From NCBI GenBank assembly GCA_020435085.1, contig JAGRAB010000086.1:1-6295 (forward strand): a DNA stretch of 6,295 nt, written 5' to 3'. Numbering within the stretch: the first letter of the stretch is position 1; each line of letters begins with the position of its first letter. Below the pieces are notes generated by a model. The model was not told where the DNA came from. It saw nothing but the letters and a program-made list of their open reading frames with translations, and made no database searches. The position numbers were made by a program, and so were the translations under genes. Positions 1-6,295 of this stretch are shown here, in pieces. The stretch comes from Bdellovibrionales bacterium (GTDB taxonomy: Bacteria; Bdellovibrionota; Bdellovibrionia; Bdellovibrionales; UBA1609).

Positions 1-56
1 GATGTTTAGAGGACGGAGAGGCAAGGTCGTCCGCAATTATGGGGGGCAGTTCCTAA
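1..56 (+). other. Possible 3' tail of an upstream plus-strand gene (partial)
   Basis: Reading from position 3 gives an open frame of 17 codons, ending in Ser-Ser and a TAA at 54-56. It would meet the minus-strand barrel gene tail to tail, overlapping its stop codon. The stretch is G+C-richer (29 of 52 bases) than the rest of the window, and the peptide has a balanced composition with Glu, Asp, Arg and Gly, which a real C-terminus could have. It is too short to assign to any family and could be plain intergenic DNA. An imperfect 5-base inverted repeat (11-15 with 28-32) has no T tract beside it, so it is not a convincing terminator. Confidence 0.15.
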
Positions 57-811
57 AAAATAAATTTGAGGAAGCCGCCAGCTCGAAAATTAGTGAGTGT
101 ATATTTATCATCACCAAAAGAATAAGAATCTTCACGAACTGAAACTTTAAGCCCAAAGAGGGAGTCATTACCTATAATATTTTTTAAAGAAATCACTTCA
201 AATAAAGTTTTATTCGTTCGACCAAAAATAATCATTGCCGCGCCTTCCACCATATATTGATGTTTTACAGCCGTTCCTTCATAGTCGACCTCTGAAAGCC
301 CCATCCCTCCCTTAGCCTCAAAGGCTAAGTCCCAGTAACGACTAATTGCCGAAAATTCAAATCCTAAAATTCCTGAACCCATGCCTACTTGTTTTAAATC
401 GTGAATATACACAGCCTCGTCGACAAGAATAATAAGAGGTTGATAATTATAAAGCATATAAAAACGAAAATCACCAAAGACAAACTTAAAACCACCTTCC
501 CCTCCTGCAAGTGAAGGTTGTGGGTCATTGATAATTCTTGCTGCAGACCCCTCATAATTGTGACTTGCATAATTTCCCGCAAGAGAAAGAACCCACCAAT
601 TCGTAAAGTATTTATCAATCGTAAGCTCACCTCTCCAGCCAGCATTTGACGTTAAACTAAAATTAGAGGTTGTATCAGAAACTCTTGCAAGACGAGATCG
701 TTCATAATATCCCGCCAGAGAGACATCCAAAGTCTGTTTAGCATAAGAACTCAAAGAGAGAAAACAAAATATGATTAATATAGACTTTTGAAAGGTTTTA
801 GTTGTTGCCAT
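53..811 (-). CDS. Predicted outer-membrane beta-barrel protein, function unknown
   Basis: This encodes a 252-residue protein that I cannot assign to a named family. Residues 1-24 form a Sec signal peptide: basic start, hydrophobic core at about 10-20, and a Ser-Tyr-Ala cleavage site before Lys25. There is no lipobox. The mature part is a run of about ten alternating, Gly- and aromatic-rich segments separated by polar turns, as in a small transmembrane beta-barrel. It ends in Phe-Leu-Lys-Phe-Ile-Phe, and a terminal aromatic residue is the usual recognition signal for the BAM assembly machinery. The inference is an outer-membrane barrel of roughly 10-12 strands. The start is chosen because the signal peptide begins there, although no good Shine-Dalgarno sequence precedes it. 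The gene lies 101 bases downstream of the peptidase gene on the same strand, with a hairpin between them, so it is probably transcribed separately. Confidence 0.8.
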   Translation of the reverse strand: MATTKTFQKSILIIFCFLSLSSYAKQTLDVSLAGYYERSRLARVSDTTSNFSLTSNAGWRGELTIDKYFTNWWVLSLAGNYASHNYEGSAARIINDPQPSLAGGEGGFKFVFGDFRFYMLYNYQPLIILVDEAVYIHDLKQVGMGSGILGFEFSAISRYWDLAFEAKGGMGLSEVDYEGTAVKHQYMVEGAAMIIFGRTNKTLFEVISLKNIIGNDSLFGLKVSVREDSYSFGDDKYTLTNFRAGGFLKFIF

Positions 812-818
812 AGTTTTT

Positions 819-837
819 ATTATAAACTGAATTTATA
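819..837 (-). promoter_or_regulatory. AT-rich -10-like hexamers upstream of the barrel gene
   Basis: Two -10-like hexamers lie on the minus strand just before the start codon: TATAAA (plus positions 832-837) and a perfect TATAAT (819-824). The second ends only 7 bases before the ATG, so using it would give a nearly leaderless mRNA. The first would leave a leader of about 13 bases. Neither has a recognisable -35 box at 16-18 bases. The region is simply AT-rich, so either match could be chance. Confidence 0.25.
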
Positions 838-861
838 CAAAAATGGCATGATTCAAGAAGA

Positions 862-897
862 GTCTGGATAAAAGTGATAGGTCATTTTTACCCAGAC
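862..897 (-). terminator. 36-base hairpin, probable terminator of the peptidase gene
   Basis: GTCTGG (862-867) pairs with CCAGAC (892-897). After one A-C mismatch, nine more pairs follow (869-877 with 882-890, including one G-U), closed by a four-base loop at 878-881. That makes about 15 pairs in 36 bases. It begins 15 bases past the stop codon of the minus-strand peptidase gene, where an intrinsic terminator would sit. The tract after it on the minus strand (TCTTCTTG) is only moderately T-rich. It may therefore be a weak or factor-assisted terminator, an mRNA 3'-end stabiliser, or a regulatory hairpin for the downstream barrel gene. The pairing is seen directly; the role is inferred. Confidence 0.5.
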
Positions 898-912
898 AAG
901 AGTATGTGCGAA

Positions 913-3813
913 CTACTTTTTTAATTGAGGTGTGATCGGAAGCTCTACTTTTTCACCATTACGTAAAACTGTAATAGTTGTTGCTTCTCCTGGTTTTACA
1001 ACTTGCAAAGTGTAAACATAGTCATAAAGACTTTGGACCTTATGCTCTGAAAGTTGAACAATTATATCTCCACCCTTTAGACCAGCCGTCTCTGCCGGAC
1101 CTCCCTTAATGACCCCTTGTAATCGAACTCCCTTTACTCCCTCTTGAGTGTAATCAGGAATAGTACCAAGAAAAATGCGAAATCCTCCGCGGTTTCCAGC
1201 CCCTTTTTCTTGCTCTACTTTCTGATATTTGGGACCTAATTTTTTAAAGGCTAATTTTTCTGTCAGTCTCTCTACGTAAGAAACAATCTGCTCCATTCCT
1301 TTATAATTAATTTTATCAAAGGTATCTTGAGGTGTGTGGTAATCTTGATGAGCTCCTGTAAAGAAATTCAGTATTGGCACACCTGCCATATAAAAAGCCA
1401 TCGCATCTGTTGGTAAGTATGGATTAGACTGCGGTTTAATGGCTAAAACTTTTTCAGCACTCATTTGTTCTAGTATATGATCCCATTCAGAACTTGATCC
1501 AACTCCCTGAACAGAAATAAATTTATCCATACGGCCAATCATATCCATATTGATGTAGCTTGAAATATTTTTTATTTTTTTGTCGCCAAGACTTTTTATA
1601 TAACTAGAAGAACCTAAGTTACCCAATTCCTCCCCTGACCAAATAGCAAATCTCACATTCTGACTTAATCGCACTTGTTTCTTTTGAAGACGTTCAGAAA
1701 GATAATGGGCAACCTCAATCACTCCAGCAACACCAGAGGCATTGTCATCAGCTCCAAAGTGGATATCTGAAGAGGAATCTTCCTTCATGAGCGATGTTGC
1801 AGATTTTCCAACACCTAAATGATCGCCATGAGCACCCACCATCACCGTTTTTGCACGCGAGTTCACTTTTAAATCGGCAATGACATTTGAACCCTGGCTC
1901 GTTTGTTTTTCAAGTTGAACTTGAAGTTGAAAGGGTTCTGATTGCCACCGCTTCATCTCCACAGGCTCTCCTTTGTCTAGCTCTTTTTGAAGGGTTTCAA
2001 AATCGACTTTTTGATCGTCTGCAAGTAATTTTAAGAACGCCGCTCTTGTCATTGATAAAACAGGAATTGAACTCTCTCCAGAAGCTCTGTCATAAGAAAG
2101 TTCCATTAACTCACCAGGTGATTGCGTACGTGGGCCTGTAATAAAAATCACACCCTTTGCACCTCGTTGTTTTGCCTGCATAATTTTATAGTCAGGACGA
2201 GAGTATTGGAAGTAATGCACTCTCTCTTGAGCTCCAACATCACTCGGAATATCTCGAAGCATCACTAACCACTGCCCCTCTAAAGCGACTTTACCGTTAT
2301 AAGAGTTATATTCCCTTATTTCATTTTCCGCAGGAACAACGAGACCATAACCCGCAAATATAAAATCTTCTCCACGAAACTCCCCTTGAGCACTTGATGC
2401 CAAAGGTAACCACTCTTTATTCAGCAGAAAGTTTTGGTTATTTGCTGTGCTCAATAAGTTGCCCTTCTCAGAAGCCGTCACACTTTTTATAAACTGATAT
2501 GTTTGTGTCCATTGTCCATTTGGCCCTCCAGGAGTGAGACCCATATTTTTAAAGACTTCAATAATTGCTTTTTGATATTTTTCTTCTTCAGGACTTCCTG
2601 TTGCACGCCCTTTCATTTCTGTAGAAGCAAGGTACTGAACGATTTTTTCAGCATCTGCCGCCGTTACCTCTGAGTGCAATTGATTTAAGTTCAATTGCGG
2701 TGGCGGTAAGCCTAAGGCTTTACGAGCTAACTCATCATTCCATTTTCCAGTATAAATTTGTGATTCTCCCGATTGATCTTTTCGAGACCAAGCCACACTG
2801 CGACCATCTGGAGTAAACACAGGAAGCCCATCAAACCCTTCTAAGTTTGTCACACGAATAGGGTCTTTTATTCCATTCACATCAACAATGTATAACTCAA
2901 AGTTTTGATAACCCTGTAAATTTGTTGTAAAAATAAGGTAATCTCCTGAGGGGTGATAAAATGGAGCCCATGACATCGCATTAAGATGTGTGATTTGTTT
3001 TTGATCTGAACCATCAATATTCATTGTATAAATTTCTGCCATGCGACCATCGACAGAAAAACGACGCCATGTGATTCGTTTTCCATCGGGGCTAAAAAAT
3101 GGACCACCGTCATAGCCATCATAATTAGTTAATCTTTTTACCTGAGTGCCATCTGACTTCATGATGTAAATTTCCATTCCTACAGAAGGATCATGTTCCA
3201 TCATTTTTTTTAATTTTTCTGAAGCATTAGATAAATAGGCATGACGGTTGGACGCAAAGGCCACCCACTTTCCATCGGGAGAATAAGAGCCTTCAGCATC
3301 ATAACCCCACTCTTTTGTGAGTCGTCTTAAAATTTTTCCATCGGGAGCGGCCTCAAAGAGATCGTAATTTTCATCATAATCCCAAGCATATCGCTTTTGT
3401 TGACCAGAGGCTCTTTCCTCAATTTCCTTTTGTTGTTTGAGTTTTGCTTTAGGATCTAAATGTGTTGAAGCAAATAAAATTTTTCGCTGACTAGGGTGAA
3501 CCCAAGAGCACGTTGTTTTACCGATGCCGTTAGAGACTTGGCGTGTCTCCCCTGTTTTCATATTCATTAAATAAATTTGATAAAAAGGATTGTCTTTGAG
3601 ACGCTCTGATTGAAAAACCATCAGTTCGCCATTAGAGCTAAAATAACCTTCACCAGAACGTTTTCCTCCGAAAGTCAACTGACGAGTATCTGTGAGAAGT
3701 TGAGATGTATACGAACTTGGTGCTTGCATTTCTACTTTTTTTTCAACTGATTGACAGCCCAATAAAAAAATAAAACTGACCCAGATCACCGATAATACAT
3801 ATCTTGCTTTCAT
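913..3813 (-). CDS. Lipoprotein M28 metallopeptidase with TolB-like propeller, PA and PDZ domains
   Basis: A 966-residue secreted peptidase, probably a zinc aminopeptidase. Residues 1-20 are a lipoprotein signal with lipobox Leu-Leu-Gly-Cys20 and Gln at +2. Residues 40-365 hold six PD40/TolB-type motifs (near 59, 106, 178, 241, 287 and 334), consistent with a six-bladed propeller. The M28 peptidase region spans about 385-860 with a PA insert at about 480-600. All expected M28 residues are visible: His662 and Asp664, Asp690, the Glu728-Glu729 pair (catalytic base and ligand), Asp757 and His826, so it should be active. A PDZ domain fills about 877-960. The ATG at 3813 is preferred over an in-frame ATG 60 bases upstream because it follows an AAAGGGGA ribosome site and directly opens the signal peptide. 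The propeller and PDZ probably gate or select peptide substrates. The gene is divergent from the OppA-like gene, suggesting a shared peptide-scavenging role. Substrate specificity and whether the anchor is in the inner or outer membrane are not known. Confidence 0.93.
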   Translation of the reverse strand: MKARYVLSVIWVSFIFLLGCQSVEKKVEMQAPSSYTSQLLTDTRQLTFGGKRSGEGYFSSNGELMVFQSERLKDNPFYQIYLMNMKTGETRQVSNGIGKTTCSWVHPSQRKILFASTHLDPKAKLKQQKEIEERASGQQKRYAWDYDENYDLFEAAPDGKILRRLTKEWGYDAEGSYSPDGKWVAFASNRHAYLSNASEKLKKMMEHDPSVGMEIYIMKSDGTQVKRLTNYDGYDGGPFFSPDGKRITWRRFSVDGRMAEIYTMNIDGSDQKQITHLNAMSWAPFYHPSGDYLIFTTNLQGYQNFELYIVDVNGIKDPIRVTNLEGFDGLPVFTPDGRSVAWSRKDQSGESQIYTGKWNDELARKALGLPPPQLNLNQLHSEVTAADAEKIVQYLASTEMKGRATGSPEEEKYQKAIIEVFKNMGLTPGGPNGQWTQTYQFIKSVTASEKGNLLSTANNQNFLLNKEWLPLASSAQGEFRGEDFIFAGYGLVVPAENEIREYNSYNGKVALEGQWLVMLRDIPSDVGAQERVHYFQYSRPDYKIMQAKQRGAKGVIFITGPRTQSPGELMELSYDRASGESSIPVLSMTRAAFLKLLADDQKVDFETLQKELDKGEPVEMKRWQSEPFQLQVQLEKQTSQGSNVIADLKVNSRAKTVMVGAHGDHLGVGKSATSLMKEDSSSDIHFGADDNASGVAGVIEVAHYLSERLQKKQVRLSQNVRFAIWSGEELGNLGSSSYIKSLGDKKIKNISSYINMDMIGRMDKFISVQGVGSSSEWDHILEQMSAEKVLAIKPQSNPYLPTDAMAFYMAGVPILNFFTGAHQDYHTPQDTFDKINYKGMEQIVSYVERLTEKLAFKKLGPKYQKVEQEKGAGNRGGFRIFLGTIPDYTQEGVKGVRLQGVIKGGPAETAGLKGGDIIVQLSEHKVQSLYDYVYTLQVVKPGEATTITVLRNGEKVELPITPQLKK

Positions 3814-3833
3814 TCTTTTTTCCCCTTTATAGT
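3804..3833 (+). promoter_or_regulatory. Candidate promoter for the oppA-like/rluA-like operon
   Basis: A -10 box TATAGT (3828-3833, five of six consensus bases) lies 18 bases after a weak -35 box TTGCTT (3804-3809). Transcription would begin near 3840, leaving about 32 bases of leader before the ATG at 3873. The -35 part overlaps the first codons of the divergent peptidase gene, and the -10 overlaps that gene's ribosome site. The two directions therefore cannot be controlled independently if this is real. It is inferred from consensus matching only. Confidence 0.35.
3821..3828 (-). promoter_or_regulatory. Ribosome binding site of the peptidase gene
   Basis: On the minus strand AAAGGGGA ends 7 bases before the ATG at 3813. 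It is the best Shine-Dalgarno-like site in the window. It decides the start in favour of 3813 over the in-frame ATG at 3873, whose 20 extra residues would cover this site and place a non-signal extension ahead of the lipoprotein signal. Confidence 0.7.
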
Positions 3834-3844
3834 ATGACCATGAG

Positions 3845-3873
3845 AAGCTATTCAGCCACACGAAATCAGTCAA
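3845..3873 (-). promoter_or_regulatory. Candidate promoter for the peptidase gene
   Basis: On the minus strand TTGACT (plus positions 3868-3873, five of six -35 consensus bases) is followed after 17 bases by TAGCTT (3845-3850), a poor -10 with three of six matches. The start point would leave a leader of roughly 25 bases containing the AAAGGGGA ribosome site. The -35 overlaps the ATG of the divergent oppA-like gene, so this promoter is interleaved with the plus-strand one. The -35 match is good and the -10 is weak, so confidence is low. Confidence 0.3.
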
Positions 3874-5465
3874 TGAGATCTCTTTTATTTTTCATTTTTA
3901 CTCCTCTGATACTACCATTCGTGATGAGCTGCACAAAGAGACAGACCCTGGAACAGCAATACCCCAAGAATGAGACACTTTGGGTCAACTGGGGCACCGA
4001 ACCTCCCACTCTTGATTGGACGATGGCCAATGATGTTGTCTCCAATAATATTTTGCTAAATCTCATGGAGCCCTTAGTAAATATTGATTTAACAAGCTCA
4101 GAGCTCAATCTTTTGCCAGGACTTTTTACAAAGTGGGAAAGTGATAAAACCTATAAAAAGTGGACGTTTCATCTGAGACAGGGCGTTTTGTGGAGTGACG
4201 GCCAACCTCTGACAATCCATCAGGTTTATGATGGTCTAATAAGACTTCTCAAACCTGGTCTTGGAGCTGAAGGAGGACAACTACTCTATTTTGTGACTGG
4301 AGCCGAAGACTTTCATAAAGGAAAAATCAAAAACTTCTCTCATGTTGGCATTCAAGTGATTGATGAACAAACGCTTCTCTTTAAACTTACTCAGCCCATT
4401 GTGTTTTTTCCCAAAGTCCTTACCTCCGTAAATACAATGCCCATCCGTAAAGATATTATTGAAAAATGGGGCGATACTTGGACCGAGCCAGAGCATATTG
4501 TCACCCTAGGGCCCTATCTTTTAAAACAATGGAAACATGATGAGCTCATTGTACTTGGGAGAAATCAAAAATATTTTGGCCCGAAAGCACAAATTCCATT
4601 TATTGGCGGACGAATGGTGGAAGACCTTTCCTCTGCCACCGAAATGTTTACCGCAAAACAAATTGATATTCAAAGAGGCATTACACCTCTGGATGAAGCA
4701 CGATTTCAAAAAGATTCTCGTTTAGTCGTGCAACCTTCTTTAGCCATATTATATTTTAATTTTAATACAAAAAATTTACCCTTCAATAATCCTGTAGCTC
4801 GAAAAACTATTGTCACTGCCATTGATCGAAAGCAAGTTTTAAAAGTTATTGGTGGTTTTCGAAAACTCAATACGGCTTGGCTCCCCGCAGGCCTTTTGGG
4901 GGCCATAGAAGACCAGGGCCTTTCTTATGATCCTCATACAGCTCAAAAACTTTTTAATAGCTTATCTCAACAAGAACAAAAGGCTTTAAAAAGAGTCCAG
5001 TTAGAAAGTAATACCAATTCCACCCATAGCTTGATGATTCAAAATATCCAAGCGCAGTTAAAGAAAAATCTTGGCATTGAACTTGAGGTCAAAATGGAAG
5101 AATGGAAAACCTACCTCCAAAAAATCAGCACAAATCCAGTTTCTCTTTTTCGGCTTGGATTTATTTCTCTTTACCCGGACTCCCATTTTTTAATGAGTCT
5201 CTGGACATCTCAATCTCACTTTAACTACACCGGATGGTCATCTCCTAAATACGATCAACTTGTTCAGCAAGCTGCGAGTGAAGTGAATGTAAAAAAACGA
5301 GAGCAACTCTATCAACGGGCTCAAAAAATTCTCATTGATGAGGCTCCTTTTTTTAATATCTATTCGGCAACCAATTTAACCTTAGTTTCTCAAAGAGTAA
5401 AAAATTACCAACCAAATCCACTGGAACGTTTAGTATTTAAAGAGATGACTCTTGCCAACGAATAA
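3873..5465 (+). CDS. oppA: OppA-type oligopeptide-binding lipoprotein (SBP_bac_5 family)
   Basis: A 530-residue extracytoplasmic solute-binding protein of the OppA/MppA type, expected to bind oligopeptides and pass them to an ABC importer. Residues 1-20 are a lipoprotein signal with lipobox Val-Met-Ser-Cys20, an unusual but acceptable variant. OppA-like blocks appear in family order: Glu-Pro-Pro-Thr-Leu-Asp at 43-48, WTFHLRQGVLWSDG from 97, IVTLGPYLLKQW at 209-220, and EWKTYL from 410. Length is close to that of enterobacterial OppA. ATGs at 3834 and 3840 and a TTG at 3804 are also in frame. The ATG at 3873 is chosen because it gives a normal-length signal peptide and lies after the candidate promoter, but no start has a clear ribosome site. 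No permease or ATPase genes are adjacent, so this is an orphan binding protein within the window. The symbol reflects family resemblance; the true ligand could differ (dipeptides, murein peptides or signalling peptides). Confidence 0.9.
   Translation: MRSLLFFIFTPLILPFVMSCTKRQTLEQQYPKNETLWVNWGTEPPTLDWTMANDVVSNNILLNLMEPLVNIDLTSSELNLLPGLFTKWESDKTYKKWTFHLRQGVLWSDGQPLTIHQVYDGLIRLLKPGLGAEGGQLLYFVTGAEDFHKGKIKNFSHVGIQVIDEQTLLFKLTQPIVFFPKVLTSVNTMPIRKDIIEKWGDTWTEPEHIVTLGPYLLKQWKHDELIVLGRNQKYFGPKAQIPFIGGRMVEDLSSATEMFTAKQIDIQRGITPLDEARFQKDSRLVVQPSLAILYFNFNTKNLPFNNPVARKTIVTAIDRKQVLKVIGGFRKLNTAWLPAGLLGAIEDQGLSYDPHTAQKLFNSLSQQEQKALKRVQLESNTNSTHSLMIQNIQAQLKKNLGIELEVKMEEWKTYLQKISTNPVSLFRLGFISLYPDSHFLMSLWTSQSHFNYTGWSSPKYDQLVQQAASEVNVKKREQLYQRAQKILIDEAPFFNIYSATNLTLVSQRVKNYQPNPLERLVFKEMTLANE
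5439..5444 (+). promoter_or_regulatory. Ribosome binding site for the pseudouridine synthase TTG start
   Basis: AAAGAG lies inside the last codons of the oppA-like gene, 7 bases before the TTG at 5452. It is a modest but well-spaced Shine-Dalgarno-like site. The TTG is the only usual start codon near the beginning of the frame, since the first internal ATG falls just before the catalytic motif. Translation is probably coupled to the upstream gene. Confidence 0.45.
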
Positions 5466-6291
5466 TTCTCAAAAAATTGTAAAATATCTTCGTTGGGAAA
5501 ACTCTCAATCACTCTCTCAGGAAGAATGGCTTTGCAAAAAACTTGAAATTTCTCAAAAAGATCTTCTCCAACTTTTGTGGCTCGGGGCTATTTATCTTGA
5601 TAAAAAAAGAATTTATTATCTCCCTGATGCTCCTACTGGAGAAGTTTTTAAAGTTTTTTTAAATCCTCGTCGGTTTTGCCATATTTCCTTTTCAAAAAAA
5701 AATTTGATTTTTGAAGATGATCGCTGGGTTATTGTTGATAAACCTGGAGGACTGCCAAGTTTACCTATTGCCAGTAATGCTTTAGAAAATGCTCTTACAC
5801 TCACCGAAAAAATGTTTCAAATAAAGCTCTATCCTCTTCATCGACTCGACGAACCCACTCAAGGGCTTTTAATGTTTACAAAATCGAAAGATCTCGTGAA
5901 GATTTACCATCAAGCTCGAAAAGAAAAGCAAATTCAAAAAATTTATCAAGTGCTAACTCAAAATCTTTTGCCCCTTGGAGAACTCACTCATTTTCTTTCT
6001 CGTGGAAAAGGAAAAATGCAGGCTCATTCAGAAGAGCTCCCAGGAAGTAAAAAAGCGGTTTTAAAAATAATAAACTCCACAAAGATTTCTGAAAAAATAT
6101 ATCTTTCAGAAATTCAATTGATGACAGGAAGAACACATCAAATCCGTTGCCAGTTAGCTCATATTCAATGCCCAATTATAGGTGATTCATTATATGGAAC
6201 AACATCATCAATAGATACCCAACTCAAACTCCTCGCCCAAAAAATCATTTGGGGGGACCTCGCCATCGAAACTCAAATATCTGATATCTGA
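5452..6291 (+). CDS. RluA-family RNA pseudouridine synthase
   Basis: A 279-residue cytoplasmic enzyme that isomerises specific uridines in rRNA or tRNA to pseudouridine. Residues 1-75 look like a degenerate S4-type RNA-binding region (a Leu-rich helix, then GAIYLDKKR and a PRRF segment). The catalytic domain follows with an Asp-Lys-Pro-Gly-Gly block at 96-100, the active-site motif HRLDEPTQG at 130-138 with catalytic Asp133, and TGRTHQIR at 225-232 followed by the GDSLYG block. The usual family motif is HRLDxxTSG, so Gln137 replaces the common Ser. The gene starts at TTG inside the oppA-like gene (14-base overlap, different frame), implying an operon and coupled translation. The C-terminus is short, and its last four residues and stop codon lie in a 7-base tandem repeat at the window edge. 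The exact target (RluA, RluC, RluD or TruC type) cannot be told from sequence alone. Confidence 0.9.
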   Translation: MPTNNSQKIVKYLRWENSQSLSQEEWLCKKLEISQKDLLQLLWLGAIYLDKKRIYYLPDAPTGEVFKVFLNPRRFCHISFSKKNLIFEDDRWVIVDKPGGLPSLPIASNALENALTLTEKMFQIKLYPLHRLDEPTQGLLMFTKSKDLVKIYHQARKEKQIQKIYQVLTQNLLPLGELTHFLSRGKGKMQAHSEELPGSKKAVLKIINSTKISEKIYLSEIQLMTGRTHQIRCQLAHIQCPIIGDSLYGTTSSIDTQLKLLAQKIIWGDLAIETQISDI

Positions 6292-6295
6292 TATC
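6277..6295 (+). repeat. Tandem 7-base repeat (ATATCTG) at the right edge
   Basis: The last 19 bases are ATATCTG, ATATCTG, ATATC: about 2.7 perfect copies of a 7-base unit that runs off the window. It contains overlapping GATATC palindromes. It encodes the last residues and TGA stop of the pseudouridine synthase. Because 7 is not a multiple of 3, a change in copy number could shift the frame, although the repeat itself supplies a stop quickly. The full extent cannot be seen. Confidence 0.7.

Noticed and set aside
11..32. GGACG/CGTCC inverted repeat as a terminator for the barrel gene
   Set aside because: The stem is only five pairs with a 12-base loop and there is no T tract on either strand.
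394..645. Minus-strand frame with a hydrophobic, membrane-like tail
   Set aside because: It overlaps the beta-barrel gene in another frame on the same strand, and the hydrophobic stretch is a by-product of frame-shifted T-rich codons.
1887..2141. Plus-strand open frame of 84 codons
   Set aside because: It lies wholly within the M28 gene on the opposite strand, resembles no family and has no ribosome site; an antisense shadow.
3736..3743. T8 run near the start of the peptidase gene (and another at 3204-3211) as phase-variation tracts
   Set aside because: They encode ordinary Lys codons in an AT-rich gene and there is no sign of an off-frame variant.
3814..3873. 60-base N-terminal extension of the peptidase gene to an upstream ATG
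   Set aside because: It would put 20 unrelated residues before a complete lipoprotein signal and cover the good ribosome site.
3866..4108. Minus-strand open frame of 80 codons over the start of the oppA-like gene
   Set aside because: It is antisense to the well-supported OppA-like coding sequence and has no recognisable domain.
5984..6175. Minus-strand frame rich in Phe and Leu, resembling a small membrane protein
   Set aside because: It is antisense to the conserved C-terminal half of the pseudouridine synthase, and A-rich codons read backwards give Phe and Leu.

Overview
The window holds four protein genes in about 6.3 kb of AT-rich DNA, with almost no intergenic space. It suggests a Gram-negative (diderm) bacterium. 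One product has a cleavable Sec signal and an outer-membrane beta-barrel ending in Phe, and two have lipoprotein signal peptides. The lean layout, base composition and stock of secreted peptide-handling proteins would suit a Bdellovibrionota-type predatory or proteolytic bacterium, but that placement is a guess and nothing in the window proves it.

Layout. Positions 1-52 are a G+C-richer scrap (29 of 52 bases) that may be the tail of a plus-strand gene beyond the left edge. A minus-strand gene (53-811) encodes a predicted outer-membrane beta-barrel of unknown function. The 101-base gap upstream of it contains a strong 36-base hairpin (862-897), which probably ends the next minus-strand gene. 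That gene (913-3813) encodes a large lipoprotein: a six-motif TolB-like propeller, an M28 zinc peptidase with a PA insert and all metal ligands, and a C-terminal PDZ domain. A compact divergent promoter region of about 59 bases follows. The plus-strand genes are an OppA-type oligopeptide-binding lipoprotein (3873-5465) and an RluA-family 23S rRNA/tRNA pseudouridine synthase (5452-6291), which starts inside the end of the oppA-like gene at a TTG codon. The window ends in a 7-base tandem repeat (6277-6295) that runs into its edge.

How they fit together. The peptidase and the peptide-binding protein are divergent lipoproteins sharing one short control region, which suggests a peptide-scavenging pair: extracytoplasmic peptide trimming followed by capture for import. 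No permease or ATPase genes are in view. The pseudouridine synthase has no obvious functional link and appears to be carried along by translational coupling. I see no mobile element, CRISPR array, RNA gene or clearly new system. The most notable item is the tricorn-like domain architecture of the peptidase.
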